DNA of 64,000 nucleotides, from the NCBI RefSeq assembly GCF_020026925.1, contig NZ_JAIQDW010000004.1, positions 1-64,000 on the forward strand. Reading direction: 5' to 3'. The position numbers and the translations under genes were made by a program. The notes beneath the pieces were generated by a model. The model was not told where the DNA came from and ran no database searches. It saw only the letters and a program-made list of their open reading frames with translations. Shown one piece after another: positions 1 to 8,767 of this stretch. How positions within the stretch are numbered: the stretch's first letter is position 1; every line of letters starts with the position of its first letter. Origin of the DNA: Flavobacterium hibisci. GTDB taxonomy: Bacteria > Bacteroidota > Bacteroidia > Flavobacteriales > Flavobacteriaceae.

Positions 1-102
1 CTTGCCTAAAAATCAGTCAAAAAAAGGAAAATCATCTTTAAAGCCGAATTCCGAAAACCGAATTAATTTTTTATAGCTATCTTAATTTTTTATAAACGAA
101 AA

Positions 103-127
103 GAAGCTGTCCTTTTGAGACAGCCTC
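103..127 (-). terminator. Rho-independent terminator after the T9SS protein gene
   Basis: On the minus strand an imperfect stem (GAGGCTGTC pairing with GACAGCTTC, loop TCAAAAG) is followed by a T-rich run. It lies about 25 bases past the stop codon of the 290-residue protein gene and ends that transcription unit. Confidence 0.6.
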
Positions 128-149
128 TTTTGGTATTTTTAGAACTAAA

Positions 150-1022
150 TTAGTTCACTAATACTTTTGCTGTTTTTATTCCTTCTGCAGATTCTGCTTT
201 TACAATATAAACACCATTATTAACAGATAAACTTACATCTTCACTAGTTTGAGTAGATTTAACCAATGCGCCTGTTACGCTATACGCACTAACTTTAGTA
301 GCTGCATTTACATTTGCGACATTGATTTTACCATCTGCACCAAATATAGTTACTTTAGAATCTGTTTGAAAATTATTAGTTGAAAGTGTGGCTCCGGAAA
401 CTTCAATCTTATAAACTGCAAAAGAACTATCCCCATAAATATAAACCAAACCAGAATTTGTAATATTAACGGTAACTACATTAGATAAATTAGCAGTTAC
501 GTCATTAGTAACTGAACCGCTTCCATATAGAGCCGTTCCATTTGATACATAAAGAGTACGTGTAGTAGGCGCTGATCCATTACTAGGTATCCCTGTTGTA
601 TGTTTTATCCAAGCTTTAACCGTACATGGACCACTTGCATTGAAACTAAAATAACGAACAGTAGGCAAGAAAGTATTAGCTGCTGCCGCACTTGAACCTC
701 CAGTACTTGCTCTATTAGCGCCAACAAATCCATCAGAAAAAGTTTGGCTATTATCTGATATAGCAGCAAAAGCTGAAGAATTAACAGAAGTATTTCCATA
801 TAAATTCAAACCACCAACTTTTATTGTATTTGGTGAAGTTCCTGCAGTACTACCCGAAGCACTTGTAAGAACCCCTGCAGCAGGAAACGCTGGACTTGCA
901 ATTGTAACGGAACCATTAACACTAACAGTATTGTCACTAAAATTCCAAACTGTAGTTTGAGCATTAATAAATCCTACTGAAAAAAGTAAAACAGTAGTTA
1001 CATAAAGTAATTTTCTTTTCAT
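150..1022 (-). CDS. Small secreted T9SS-sorted protein, probable stand-alone binding module
   Basis: This is a 290-residue protein with a Sec signal peptide (about residues 1-21, ending INAQ) and a Ser/Thr/Gly-rich beta-sandwich-like middle. The last 65-70 residues (from about VTIFGADGK to the C-terminal KTAKVLVN) have the pattern of a type A T9SS sorting domain, so export to the cell surface or medium is expected. The middle region loosely resembles the module at about residues 566-770 of the neighbouring pectin methylesterase: both have an aromatic RYF/RFF strand followed by a long run of short strands. I infer a carbohydrate-binding or structural role in pectin use. No catalytic motif is visible. 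It has its own terminator and a LacI-type operator-like site upstream, so it is probably transcribed separately from the esterase. Confidence 0.7.
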   Translation of the reverse strand: MKRKLLYVTTVLLFSVGFINAQTTVWNFSDNTVSVNGSVTIASPAFPAAGVLTSASGSTAGTSPNTIKVGGLNLYGNTSVNSSAFAAISDNSQTFSDGFVGANRASTGGSSAAAANTFLPTVRYFSFNASGPCTVKAWIKHTTGIPSNGSAPTTRTLYVSNGTALYGSGSVTNDVTANLSNVVTVNITNSGLVYIYGDSSFAVYKIEVSGATLSTNNFQTDSKVTIFGADGKINVANVNAATKVSAYSVTGALVKSTQTSEDVSLSVNNGVYIVKAESAEGIKTAKVLVN

Positions 1023-1050
1023 AATTTAATTTTATAAGTTTAATAATCAG

Positions 1051-1066
1051 TGTAATCGATTGTCCA
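1051..1066 (-). promoter_or_regulatory. LacI-type operator-like site upstream of the T9SS protein
   Basis: The plus strand reads TGTAATCGATTGTCCA. The 12-base core (CAATCGATTACA on the minus strand) is identical to the core over the SusC promoter at 14091-14106. The core AATCGATT is a palindrome with a central CG, as in LacI-family operators (TGnAAnCGnTTnCA), with two mismatches in one outer arm. It sits 29-44 bases before the start codon. Confidence 0.5.
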
Positions 1067-1165
1067 AGTTAAGATTTTTTTTTATTATTTTAAAAAAACA
1101 TTTAAAATTTATCCATTCCTGATTTAAATTAATTTCACTTACCTCAAAAAACTATAATCATAAGA

Positions 1166-1200
1166 AAAGCGGGTCCTTGGAAAACCAAAAGACCCGCTTT
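1166..1200 (-). terminator. Terminator of the pectin methylesterase gene
   Basis: A perfect 10-bp stem (AAAGCGGGTC / GACCCGCTTT) with a 15-base loop lies 25 bases past the esterase stop codon. T-runs on both sides could let it work in either direction. Confidence 0.8.
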
Positions 1201-1224
1201 TTAAAATTAAATTTAAAACTATTT

Positions 1225-4200
1225 TTAGTTGGTAATCACTTTTACAGCTTTTTGACCATCTTCAGCTTTAATTAAAACAATCCAAACTCCTGATTGAAAT
1301 TCAAAATCAATATCCTGAGCTGTTTTGAATGTTTTTACTTTAGCCCCTGTAATGGTGTAAATTGCTACTGCCGTTTCTGACTTAACATTTGAAATCGCAA
1401 TTCTGTTTTTATAAGCCACAACGTTCACAGCAGAAGTTGGCGTATTATCTTTTACACCTAAATTATCATTAGAAATTAATTGTGGCAGTGGATCCCATCC
1501 ATCGCTTCCTTTTGTGAAATTTAGAGTTGTGATAGCAGTACCATCTTTTAAAACAGGAGCACTTAATACAGGAGAAGTCCAACCGGCACGACTTGCACTG
1601 TTATTTACACCAGATTTTTCGTTAGTACCATATTCATACATTTTAGTAGATTCAGCCGAATTTAGAGAATTTAACCAGCCTAATGGTAAAATTAGAGATT
1701 GTCCTACATTTCCTGGATAAGTAGAAGTTTCTATAGTTGTATTAAAAAAAACAACTTCACTCGTAGTAGGAGCCCAAGGACGCCCAAAATAACCTGGTTT
1801 GGAGCCGTTAACAGATGCTGTTTCAGTTCCCGGAACAGCAGTAGTAACTTTACATTCATACATTAAATATCCTCTTCCTGTTAATTGCTGCGGAGCAGTG
1901 ATATAACAAACATCACTACTAACATCGCTAGTATTCATTGCCAGGTCTGTTTTGTAGAATACAGCATTCATTCCTCCAAAAATATAATCGGTGCCTCCCA
2001 TCATCACTCCTTTGTACACCACTACTCTTGATCCAACTCCTCCAAAGAAAGAATCCTGACGACCTATCACTCTACATTTATTCAAAATTACCTTATCGAT
2101 ATTGTTATCAATAGCAATTGCAGCAGCTCTTTCAACAAATGATTTGTTCTGAACATCAGTGCTGCCTAATATAGTTGGACGAGCTCCTTTACTTCCAACT
2201 GCCCATTGTACTACAATATCTTCAGATTCTTTTTTAGAAATATATTGATTGAATGAATTTTCAAAAATAATATCATTCGCCTCAAATCCATTTGCTTTTA
2301 CAACAACTGTAGCATTCCAGTAGGAACCGTTTGTTGTTCCATCGCCTTTATTTTCATAAGACAAAGCACCATTTTCCTTATTTACTTTTAAAACATTAGC
2401 ATTCCATTTCTGATCAGGTGCCATACTGTAATAGTTGTATCCTGTACCGTAGTAAGAAGTAATTCTGACAGCATTAGCATCGATATCCACACCTTTGTTT
2501 AATAACTTAATGTTTGGAGTAGAAGCAGCATTTTTAAGCGTTACATTTGGTTGTGTAATTACCAGCATCTCTTCGTAATTTCCCGGATCAATCATAATCG
2601 TAACACGTTCTGTAGCTGTACGTGTCATTCTTTTAACATCTGCAAGGGCCGCGTTAATCGTTTTGTAAGGCTTATCTGTACCTACTGCAAGCATTGAAGT
2701 ATAAGGCAAACTACTTGTAGGGGCCGGAGCCTCAAAATCAAGCGTTTTAGAAACAGGTGCATTATTTACTTTCAAGTTAGACGTTAGTGTCATTACAACT
2801 ACAGTATTATCTAATCCAGTATATGAAATGCTGTATGTTCCATTGCGCAGGGCTATTCCTGAAACTGAATTAAAATTATAGACATAACCGCTTTCGTTTA
2901 AGTTTGTGAAAGTCAATTTCAAATTGCTAATTTGAGAAGCGTTTAAACCTGTTGTATTAATCGTTACAGGATAAGTTTGTTTTGGTGTAAATGCCAAATC
3001 AGTAGTAGTTGCAGCCGTTACAGTAATTGTATTTGCCAGCAATTGATAATCGTTTATACCTTGTGCCGAAATTGTGTATTGCGTATTTGGCTCCAGGTTT
3101 ACATTATATGTAGCATTTGCATTATTTACAACCGGTTTAGGAGTATATATTTTATTTGCTGTCGGATCTGCCACATAAGTCAGCCCTGTCAGTTTCGAAA
3201 TATCTGAACCTAATCCCGTAATAGCACCTGATGCAGTATATGTCTCTACTTTCTTAACACTTACATTATGAATAGTAGTCGTGTTCGTCACCGATAAAGT
3301 GGCTCCACTATTAACAACATATTCATCAGCGTTTACCAAACTTATTTTATAGTCAAAGCCAGAAGGTAAGCTTACGTTGTAGGAACCTGAAGTAACAGGA
3401 ACTGTCCATGCTTTTCCAGCTAAATTTTTAAACAATAATGAGTAGCCAGAGATTCCAGCAGCCAAAGTTTCGTCTATTGCACCAGTTACATTAATATATG
3501 TTGCAGGTTTTCTGTAAATCCTGTAATAATTTCCCTTTCCACCTAAACAACTTATTTTAAAGTCACCAGCTTTTTTTGCCTGAAATTTAGCCAAAGTAAC
3601 CAAAGTACCAGAAGTGACTAATGGAATAAGTTCAGTCTGACCAGTAGCAGCGCTTGCGATAGTTAAGTTATTATTAGAAAAACCTGATTCAATACTTGCA
3701 ACAATAGTAACCTCATCATCTTCGTTCGCTGTTAAAGTAAAAAATCGTGTAGTTCCATTAGCAGCAGCAACACCATTACAATAATATCTTGCAGTATAAT
3801 TCGGATCTGTAGTTCCTATTGAACCTGTTTGATAACGAGTAATAGGATTATTAACGGCATCAGGATTAGTTGTATATAATCTATCCTTGTCTCCTGTGGT
3901 CAGTTTCAGACCATTTGAAAATGTAAATGTTCCTGTAGGTATAAGATTATCTGACGAACCAACAGCAACAGATGAAGGATACCAGGAATTAATATTGGCA
4001 ACAGTTAGATTATTATTATATGTATTAGTATTTAATGTTTGCCCCCCTAAATCCCAAACATCAATTTTTCCATTTGAAACTACTGATTTAGCAGCGTTTT
4101 CAACGCTCATTCCATGAATATAGATTTCTGCAGCAGGATTTGCCGGATTAATTAATTTTGCTGTAACAATTCCTTTAGCACCCGTATAAAAAAGACTGAA

Positions 4201-5763
4201 TGATTCACCATCTTTTGCATTTTTTACCTTAAAACTTCCTAAAAGAGTATTAGATGAGTCCCTAAATTCTAAAACAGCATCGGTAGCTCCGTACAAACAT
4301 CCTGTTACAGTAATAGTTGCATTACCTGCTACTGCTATATCAAATGAATTTCCGGCATAGAAAACGCCACCGTGTGCAGTATCGTGAAAACCAAATTTTA
4401 CAGCATCAGTAGTCGTATTACTTTTTATGGTAAGCATACCGTCATTTGTAACAAAGGTATTGTAACGTAAAGAAGTATAAGCTGTCTGTGGCATTTCTGA
4501 GCCATCTGTAAAATTATACGTGTACGTTTTTCCAAACTCTGGTGCAGGAACAATACTATTGTCTTTAATAGTAATTGAATATGTTTTTGGATCAGTTGCG
4601 CTATTGGCATAAGTAACTGTCATTACATCTCCATTAACACTTACTGAAGCAATATCACCTGTTACTACAGGTGTAAAAGTAGACAAAGCGCTACCATTCA
4701 AATTAATTCGCACTGATGCTTTATCGCTTGTAGCACTAATTACAGTACCAGCACTAACGCTAACCGTAGCATTAGATGCAGCATCAATTCCGGATTGAAG
4801 ATTAATAGTCGTTCCGTTTATAACAACAGTACCAGTTTTTTGTACATAAGAACTTAATGAAACAGGATAAGGTACAGGAGAAACCTCAATGTATGGCAAA
4901 TAATTGGTTGCTCCTACACTTTCAAGCGTAACCGTCCCGGCAGTTCCTACATATAAAATATTAACATAAGTTGGGGCCCCATTACTAAAAGTTGTTCCAG
5001 TATTATTATTAACCGTCGTTACATCAAAAGCACCAGTTGCACTTGTTGCTTTTATAGTACCGCCTGAATACTGATCAGTTGCTACTCTAATGTAACTATT
5101 TCCTGCAACTTTAAGGGTAATTTTGTTTCCAGGCTGGAAATAAATTCCATGTTGAGTGCCGTGGTAAGCTTTAGCAGTAGCCTCAATCTTAAATAATCCT
5201 AATTCATAAGTTCCTCCCACATAGGTTGATGGGATAATACTCTCGTTTCTTAAATCAAATGAATAAGCAATATTTTTTTCAGCCGCTGTAAAATTTTTAC
5301 CAAGCTGGGCTGGTATTACTTCTATTTTAGGAAGGTAAATATCATTTCCTGTACCCGCAACAGCTTTAAAGTTTAAAACGGCGGCAAGCCCTGAGTAAAC
5401 AAACTCATAAGTGTCAACTTTATCATTGATTACCTGAGTGTTCATCGTTCCAAGATTTGCACCGGTAGAAGCAGTACCAGTAAGTTTTAGACCCGAATAT
5501 TTGGATCCAAGGAATCGAATTGTACAACTTCCTGTAACAGAAATATTGATTTGCTCATCGACTTTTAAATCCAATCCATAGCCACTAGAGCTTTTGTCAT
5601 GCCAGATATAGGCGTCTCCCAAAGTCAGTTTCCCATCAGTGCTTTGCTTAGCGGCAATGATGGTACCGTCGGTAAAATCATAGGTAACTGCATTCGTAAT
5701 CTGACCCCGTACAACGGAACCAAACAGAATCAATACCAGAAAAAAGAGATAGTTTTTCTTCAT
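1225..5763 (-). CDS. Multidomain pectin methylesterase (CE8) with T9SS sorting domain
   Basis: This secreted protein of 1512 residues has a signal peptide (1-20, ending VRGQ). Three related beta-sandwich-like modules follow, at about residues 25-150, 155-300 and 410-560; they share a Y-x-F-D/T start and a 'YLPxIEV'-like end. A fourth module, at 566-770 beginning IDVWDLGG, and several Ig/fibronectin-like stretches precede the catalytic domain. The catalytic pectinesterase beta-helix spans about 1020-1400. It shows GRQDSFFGG near 1236 and DYIFGG near 1257, which carry the family's two catalytic aspartates, and GRPW near 1327. The C-terminal 70 residues form a T9SS type A domain. The enzyme removes methyl groups from homogalacturonan so that the neighbouring lyase can cut it. 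Its size is several times that of a simple CE8 enzyme because of the N-terminal modules. Confidence 0.9.
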   Translation of the reverse strand: MKKNYLFFLVLILFGSVVRGQITNAVTYDFTDGTIIAAKQSTDGKLTLGDAYIWHDKSSSGYGLDLKVDEQINISVTGSCTIRFLGSKYSGLKLTGTASTGANLGTMNTQVINDKVDTYEFVYSGLAAVLNFKAVAGTGNDIYLPKIEVIPAQLGKNFTAAEKNIAYSFDLRNESIIPSTYVGGTYELGLFKIEATAKAYHGTQHGIYFQPGNKITLKVAGNSYIRVATDQYSGGTIKATSATGAFDVTTVNNNTGTTFSNGAPTYVNILYVGTAGTVTLESVGATNYLPYIEVSPVPYPVSLSSYVQKTGTVVINGTTINLQSGIDAASNATVSVSAGTVISATSDKASVRINLNGSALSTFTPVVTGDIASVSVNGDVMTVTYANSATDPKTYSITIKDNSIVPAPEFGKTYTYNFTDGSEMPQTAYTSLRYNTFVTNDGMLTIKSNTTTDAVKFGFHDTAHGGVFYAGNSFDIAVAGNATITVTGCLYGATDAVLEFRDSSNTLLGSFKVKNAKDGESFSLFYTGAKGIVTAKLINPANPAAEIYIHGMSVENAAKSVVSNGKIDVWDLGGQTLNTNTYNNNLTVANINSWYPSSVAVGSSDNLIPTGTFTFSNGLKLTTGDKDRLYTTNPDAVNNPITRYQTGSIGTTDPNYTARYYCNGVAAANGTTRFFTLTANEDDEVTIVASIESGFSNNNLTIASAATGQTELIPLVTSGTLVTLAKFQAKKAGDFKISCLGGKGNYYRIYRKPATYINVTGAIDETLAAGISGYSLLFKNLAGKAWTVPVTSGSYNVSLPSGFDYKISLVNADEYVVNSGATLSVTNTTTIHNVSVKKVETYTASGAITGLGSDISKLTGLTYVADPTANKIYTPKPVVNNANATYNVNLEPNTQYTISAQGINDYQLLANTITVTAATTTDLAFTPKQTYPVTINTTGLNASQISNLKLTFTNLNESGYVYNFNSVSGIALRNGTYSISYTGLDNTVVVMTLTSNLKVNNAPVSKTLDFEAPAPTSSLPYTSMLAVGTDKPYKTINAALADVKRMTRTATERVTIMIDPGNYEEMLVITQPNVTLKNAASTPNIKLLNKGVDIDANAVRITSYYGTGYNYYSMAPDQKWNANVLKVNKENGALSYENKGDGTTNGSYWNATVVVKANGFEANDIIFENSFNQYISKKESEDIVVQWAVGSKGARPTILGSTDVQNKSFVERAAAIAIDNNIDKVILNKCRVIGRQDSFFGGVGSRVVVYKGVMMGGTDYIFGGMNAVFYKTDLAMNTSDVSSDVCYITAPQQLTGRGYLMYECKVTTAVPGTETASVNGSKPGYFGRPWAPTTSEVVFFNTTIETSTYPGNVGQSLILPLGWLNSLNSAESTKMYEYGTNEKSGVNNSASRAGWTSPVLSAPVLKDGTAITTLNFTKGSDGWDPLPQLISNDNLGVKDNTPTSAVNVVAYKNRIAISNVKSETAVAIYTITGAKVKTFKTAQDIDFEFQSGVWIVLIKAEDGQKAVKVITN

Positions 5764-5826
5764 AGTTTAATTTGTTAATAGTTAAGGTTTAGTTTATAAA
5801 AAAAGTTTAATTATACATGTTAATAT

Positions 5827-7020
5827 TTAGAATTCAAAAGCCCCTAAATCAGGCAAAGTTCCATTAAAAGGCAGTCCAACATTGACTCCTTTATTGATCA
5901 TATCACTATCTGCTTTTAGATGAAAGAAAGTAACATCCGGCAAACTGCCATCTGCTTTTCTTGCTCCTAATAATTGGATATAATCAATACTTGTAAAATC
6001 ATCAGCCGTGACGGTTATTCCGTTTTGCCAACTGTTATTGGTTATATCTGTAGCAGTTGCAAGTGTAGTTCCGTAAGCGCCTAAAACATTGCTATTTTTA
6101 ATAATCAGTTTTGCTAAAGGATTTGTATTGCTAAAAGAATAATTTCTGCCATTCTCATAAGCAGAACAGTTGTAAATGGTCACTTCTCCCCTATTGCTAT
6201 TATGATCAAAGCCATCAGCGACATTTCCAGCAGCTATACAATTTGTGTACTTAGCGTTATGTTTTAACAACTTATCATCACTTCCTCCCGTTTTGAAACC
6301 GTTTCCGTCTCCGGCTCCTTTGGTTCCATCTTTAAGATAACCATTTTTGACCGCCCAGCAGTTTTGGTAAGTTGTAGAAATATTATCCGTATCTCTTAGA
6401 TAACCATCCCATCCATCATCCAGATTTTGCCATGCACGGCATCCTATAAATTTGTTACCAGTACCTGCATTTAGTTTACAGGCAAAGCCATCGGCATTTT
6501 CAAGAGTCGCATCAGCATTGAAATAAGAATCGCAATTCAGTACTGTATTATTTGCAGCACCATTATCTAATTGTAATCCTGAATCTGCGCACTCAGAAAA
6601 AGTCATAAATTCGATTATATTATTACTTCCTGTGATCTGCATTCCGTTATCACCGGCATTATAAATATCAATTCCTTTAATGTGCCAATAATCAGCTTTT
6701 AAAACAATTCCCTGATTAGAAGAACTTTCCGCCATAGAAGAAAAATCAAATTTTGGCCTTGCTGCACCGTCTTTCGCTTTAAGCGTAATTATTTTGTCTG
6801 CAGTCCCGGAAGTTGCTATCGTAATTTTTGAAGTCATTGCATAAGTCCCTCCATTTAGAACAATTGTTTCACCTGCCTTAACTTTGCTAAGAGCTGTAAT
6901 CAGCTCAGCAGCTGTTGAAACTTCGTAATTAGCCGTAGGAATTGAAACCTCTTTAGTGTCATCATCCTTTTGACACGAAATCAAAGCGAAAAATACCAGA
7001 AGCCTAAAAATTGTTTTCAT
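5827..7020 (-). CDS. Pectate lyase, family PL9-like, surface lipoprotein
   Basis: This protein of 397 residues starts with a lipoprotein signal, with the lipidated Cys at residue 16 (ALISC). QKDDD follows at once; acidic residues directly after the Cys are the surface-lipoprotein export signal described in Flavobacteriia, so display on the outer leaflet is likely. The rest is a right-handed beta-helix: an NGGTY opening at about 60, repeated N-rich rungs, and the segment ADGFACKL...GCRAWQNLDDGWDGY at about 175-207, which is typical of PL9 pectate lyases (calcium-dependent beta-elimination of polygalacturonate). It lies 63 bp upstream of the methylesterase, and the two activities are complementary. 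The exact lyase subfamily is inferred from motif recall. Confidence 0.85.
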   Translation of the reverse strand: MKTIFRLLVFFALISCQKDDDTKEVSIPTANYEVSTAAELITALSKVKAGETIVLNGGTYAMTSKITIATSGTADKIITLKAKDGAARPKFDFSSMAESSSNQGIVLKADYWHIKGIDIYNAGDNGMQITGSNNIIEFMTFSECADSGLQLDNGAANNTVLNCDSYFNADATLENADGFACKLNAGTGNKFIGCRAWQNLDDGWDGYLRDTDNISTTYQNCWAVKNGYLKDGTKGAGDGNGFKTGGSDDKLLKHNAKYTNCIAAGNVADGFDHNSNRGEVTIYNCSAYENGRNYSFSNTNPLAKLIIKNSNVLGAYGTTLATATDITNNSWQNGITVTADDFTSIDYIQLLGARKADGSLPDVTFFHLKADSDMINKGVNVGLPFNGTLPDLGAFEF

Positions 7021-7070
7021 ATCAATTTATTAAAATTAATCTCATTAAAAAGATTTCTATTTACTAAAAA

Positions 7071-7103
7071 AGACATGCATCAATATAAAATTTCAGCATG
7101 TCT
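7071..7103 (-). terminator. Terminator-like hairpin inside the pectin locus
   Basis: On the minus strand the 8-bp stem AGACATGC / GCATGTCT encloses a 17-base loop and is followed by T6. It lies 26 bases past the DUF5123-type gene and 50 bases before the lyase gene, so it may reduce read-through into the enzyme genes. Confidence 0.6.
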
Positions 7104-7128
7104 CTTTATTAATTAATAGATTAACTTA

Positions 7129-8730
7129 TTATTTAATCCAACGCGGATCACCAACCTTATTATCAATCAAGGTTTGATTACTTATAGTAAAATCTCCCCC
7201 TGCCGCATTAGTAAAACCTGGATTTAAAGCAGTACCTGCTGTATCAGCTCTTAGAGCATTTGTAACTGGTCCCGTGTTAAGTGTAACTGCATTAAAATAA
7301 TTATTATTTCCAAAAGTTGGTGTAGCTGTTGCAGCATTATTAGTAAATCTGGCAATAGTTTCAGCAAAAATAGAATTAGTTATTGTCGAAGCATTTGAAA
7401 CAAAACGAACAGCTATAATATTATATACACTATTTGCTATTGTATTTGTAACCCCATAAAAAGTACAACTATCAATTAAAACAGTAGTTTTAAGGGTAGT
7501 ACCTGTTCCAGATCCTACACCAGCATCTTCACGAATGAAGGCTCTTTGTGTAGCACATCTATTAAAAGTACTTGTTCTAAATTCAATAGTTTTTACAAAT
7601 GAAAACCTAAAATCAATAAAATCACCGAAGGTAGTATTTGTACACACATCTGTCAGGATTGAATTTTCAACAACAATTGAGTTCACTTTTGCATTCACAC
7701 TAACTGAATTTGAGACTAAAGATTTTTCATAACCATGAATATTACAACCGCTGATTAAAATATCCTGAAAATCTGTAGCTGTTGCAGCTGAAATAGTAAT
7801 TACACTACCTTCTGCAATACCAGTCCCATCCAATTCCAAATTTAATAACGAAAGATTACTTGCTTCAGAATTAAGTGTTATTTTATAATGTAATACGGGT
7901 TTGGCTTTTCCAGGGATACCACTAATCGTAATTGATTTTGCTAATTTAATATCAGTTTTCAGAGTTACACCGTCAACATCATAACTTTTATAATCACCAG
8001 GCTCCAAAAACAATTTTGCTCCTGAATTAGCATTTGCGATAGCTACTAATAAATCTTCTGTATTTTTTACCAAAATACCATCTCCTACATCAATACCAGT
8101 TGTAAATGTTGTAGCACCTCTTTTCTTAGTGCCATTAAACAAATTTGCCTGATAAACAGTTTCCGGACTCAATCCTGTGATTGCAGCAATCCCAGCTGTT
8201 TTTTCTTCTGCACTTATAGTATGGGTAATATCACCTGGAGTAAGAACAATTTTGGTAACACTACTATTAGCAGCCCATCTTAAGATAGCAGTTTTAGCAG
8301 CTATATCAGTTTCCTGAATTGGCAAGAAAATTTGTTCAGACAATGTATTAGCTGTAGTCATAGTCCACTTAGACTCTCCTAATTCATCAGCACTAACAGC
8401 TTTAACTCTTATTGAATAAAGTGTTTCTCCTTCTAAAGCTACAGTCACTGGCAATTGAGCAGCGGTTACGCTTAATTCTTTAAATATCGTACCAAAATTA
8501 GGATCATCTGCACTAAACTGAACCACATAGTGATCGACTGATTCTTTCGTATTCCAAACTAATTCAACAGAAGTTTGATTACGCACAGTAGCTTTCAAAC
8601 CAGTTGGAGAAAATTCACGATCAACATTTAATTCCGTAATAATATCTTCTGTATAACTATCACAGCTTCCAGCAAGTATAACCGCCATTGAAGCGACGAT
8701 TATTCCTTTAAATATATTTCTTTTTTTCAT
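7129..8730 (-). CDS. DUF5123/DUF4957-type surface lipoprotein in SusE position
   Basis: This is a 533-residue lipoprotein (lipidated Cys at 23, LAGSC, followed by DSYTED). A fibronectin type III-like domain spans about residues 40-130, a second similar stretch runs to about 210, and a beta-helix-like C-terminal half has repeated N-rich rungs (STITNSIFAE, VVENSILTD, LISGCNIHGY). This layout matches the DUF4957/DUF5123 proteins encoded directly after SusD in Bacteroidota pectin loci. There they are thought to be cell-surface glycan-binding proteins or non-catalytic polysaccharide-lyase-like folds. No catalytic residues can be named, so a lyase activity is neither shown nor excluded. It follows susD by 37 bp. 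Confidence 0.75.
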   Translation of the reverse strand: MKKRNIFKGIIVASMAVILAGSCDSYTEDIITELNVDREFSPTGLKATVRNQTSVELVWNTKESVDHYVVQFSADDPNFGTIFKELSVTAAQLPVTVALEGETLYSIRVKAVSADELGESKWTMTTANTLSEQIFLPIQETDIAAKTAILRWAANSSVTKIVLTPGDITHTISAEEKTAGIAAITGLSPETVYQANLFNGTKKRGATTFTTGIDVGDGILVKNTEDLLVAIANANSGAKLFLEPGDYKSYDVDGVTLKTDIKLAKSITISGIPGKAKPVLHYKITLNSEASNLSLLNLELDGTGIAEGSVITISAATATDFQDILISGCNIHGYEKSLVSNSVSVNAKVNSIVVENSILTDVCTNTTFGDFIDFRFSFVKTIEFRTSTFNRCATQRAFIREDAGVGSGTGTTLKTTVLIDSCTFYGVTNTIANSVYNIIAVRFVSNASTITNSIFAETIARFTNNAATATPTFGNNNYFNAVTLNTGPVTNALRADTAGTALNPGFTNAAGGDFTISNQTLIDNKVGDPRWIK

Positions 8731-8767
8731 AATTTCTTTTTCTACATTAAATAATCAGACAAAACTA

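Noticed and set aside
1..102. Possible end of another gene at the left edge of the window
   Set aside because: No open frame or family pattern is visible in these 102 AT-rich bases.
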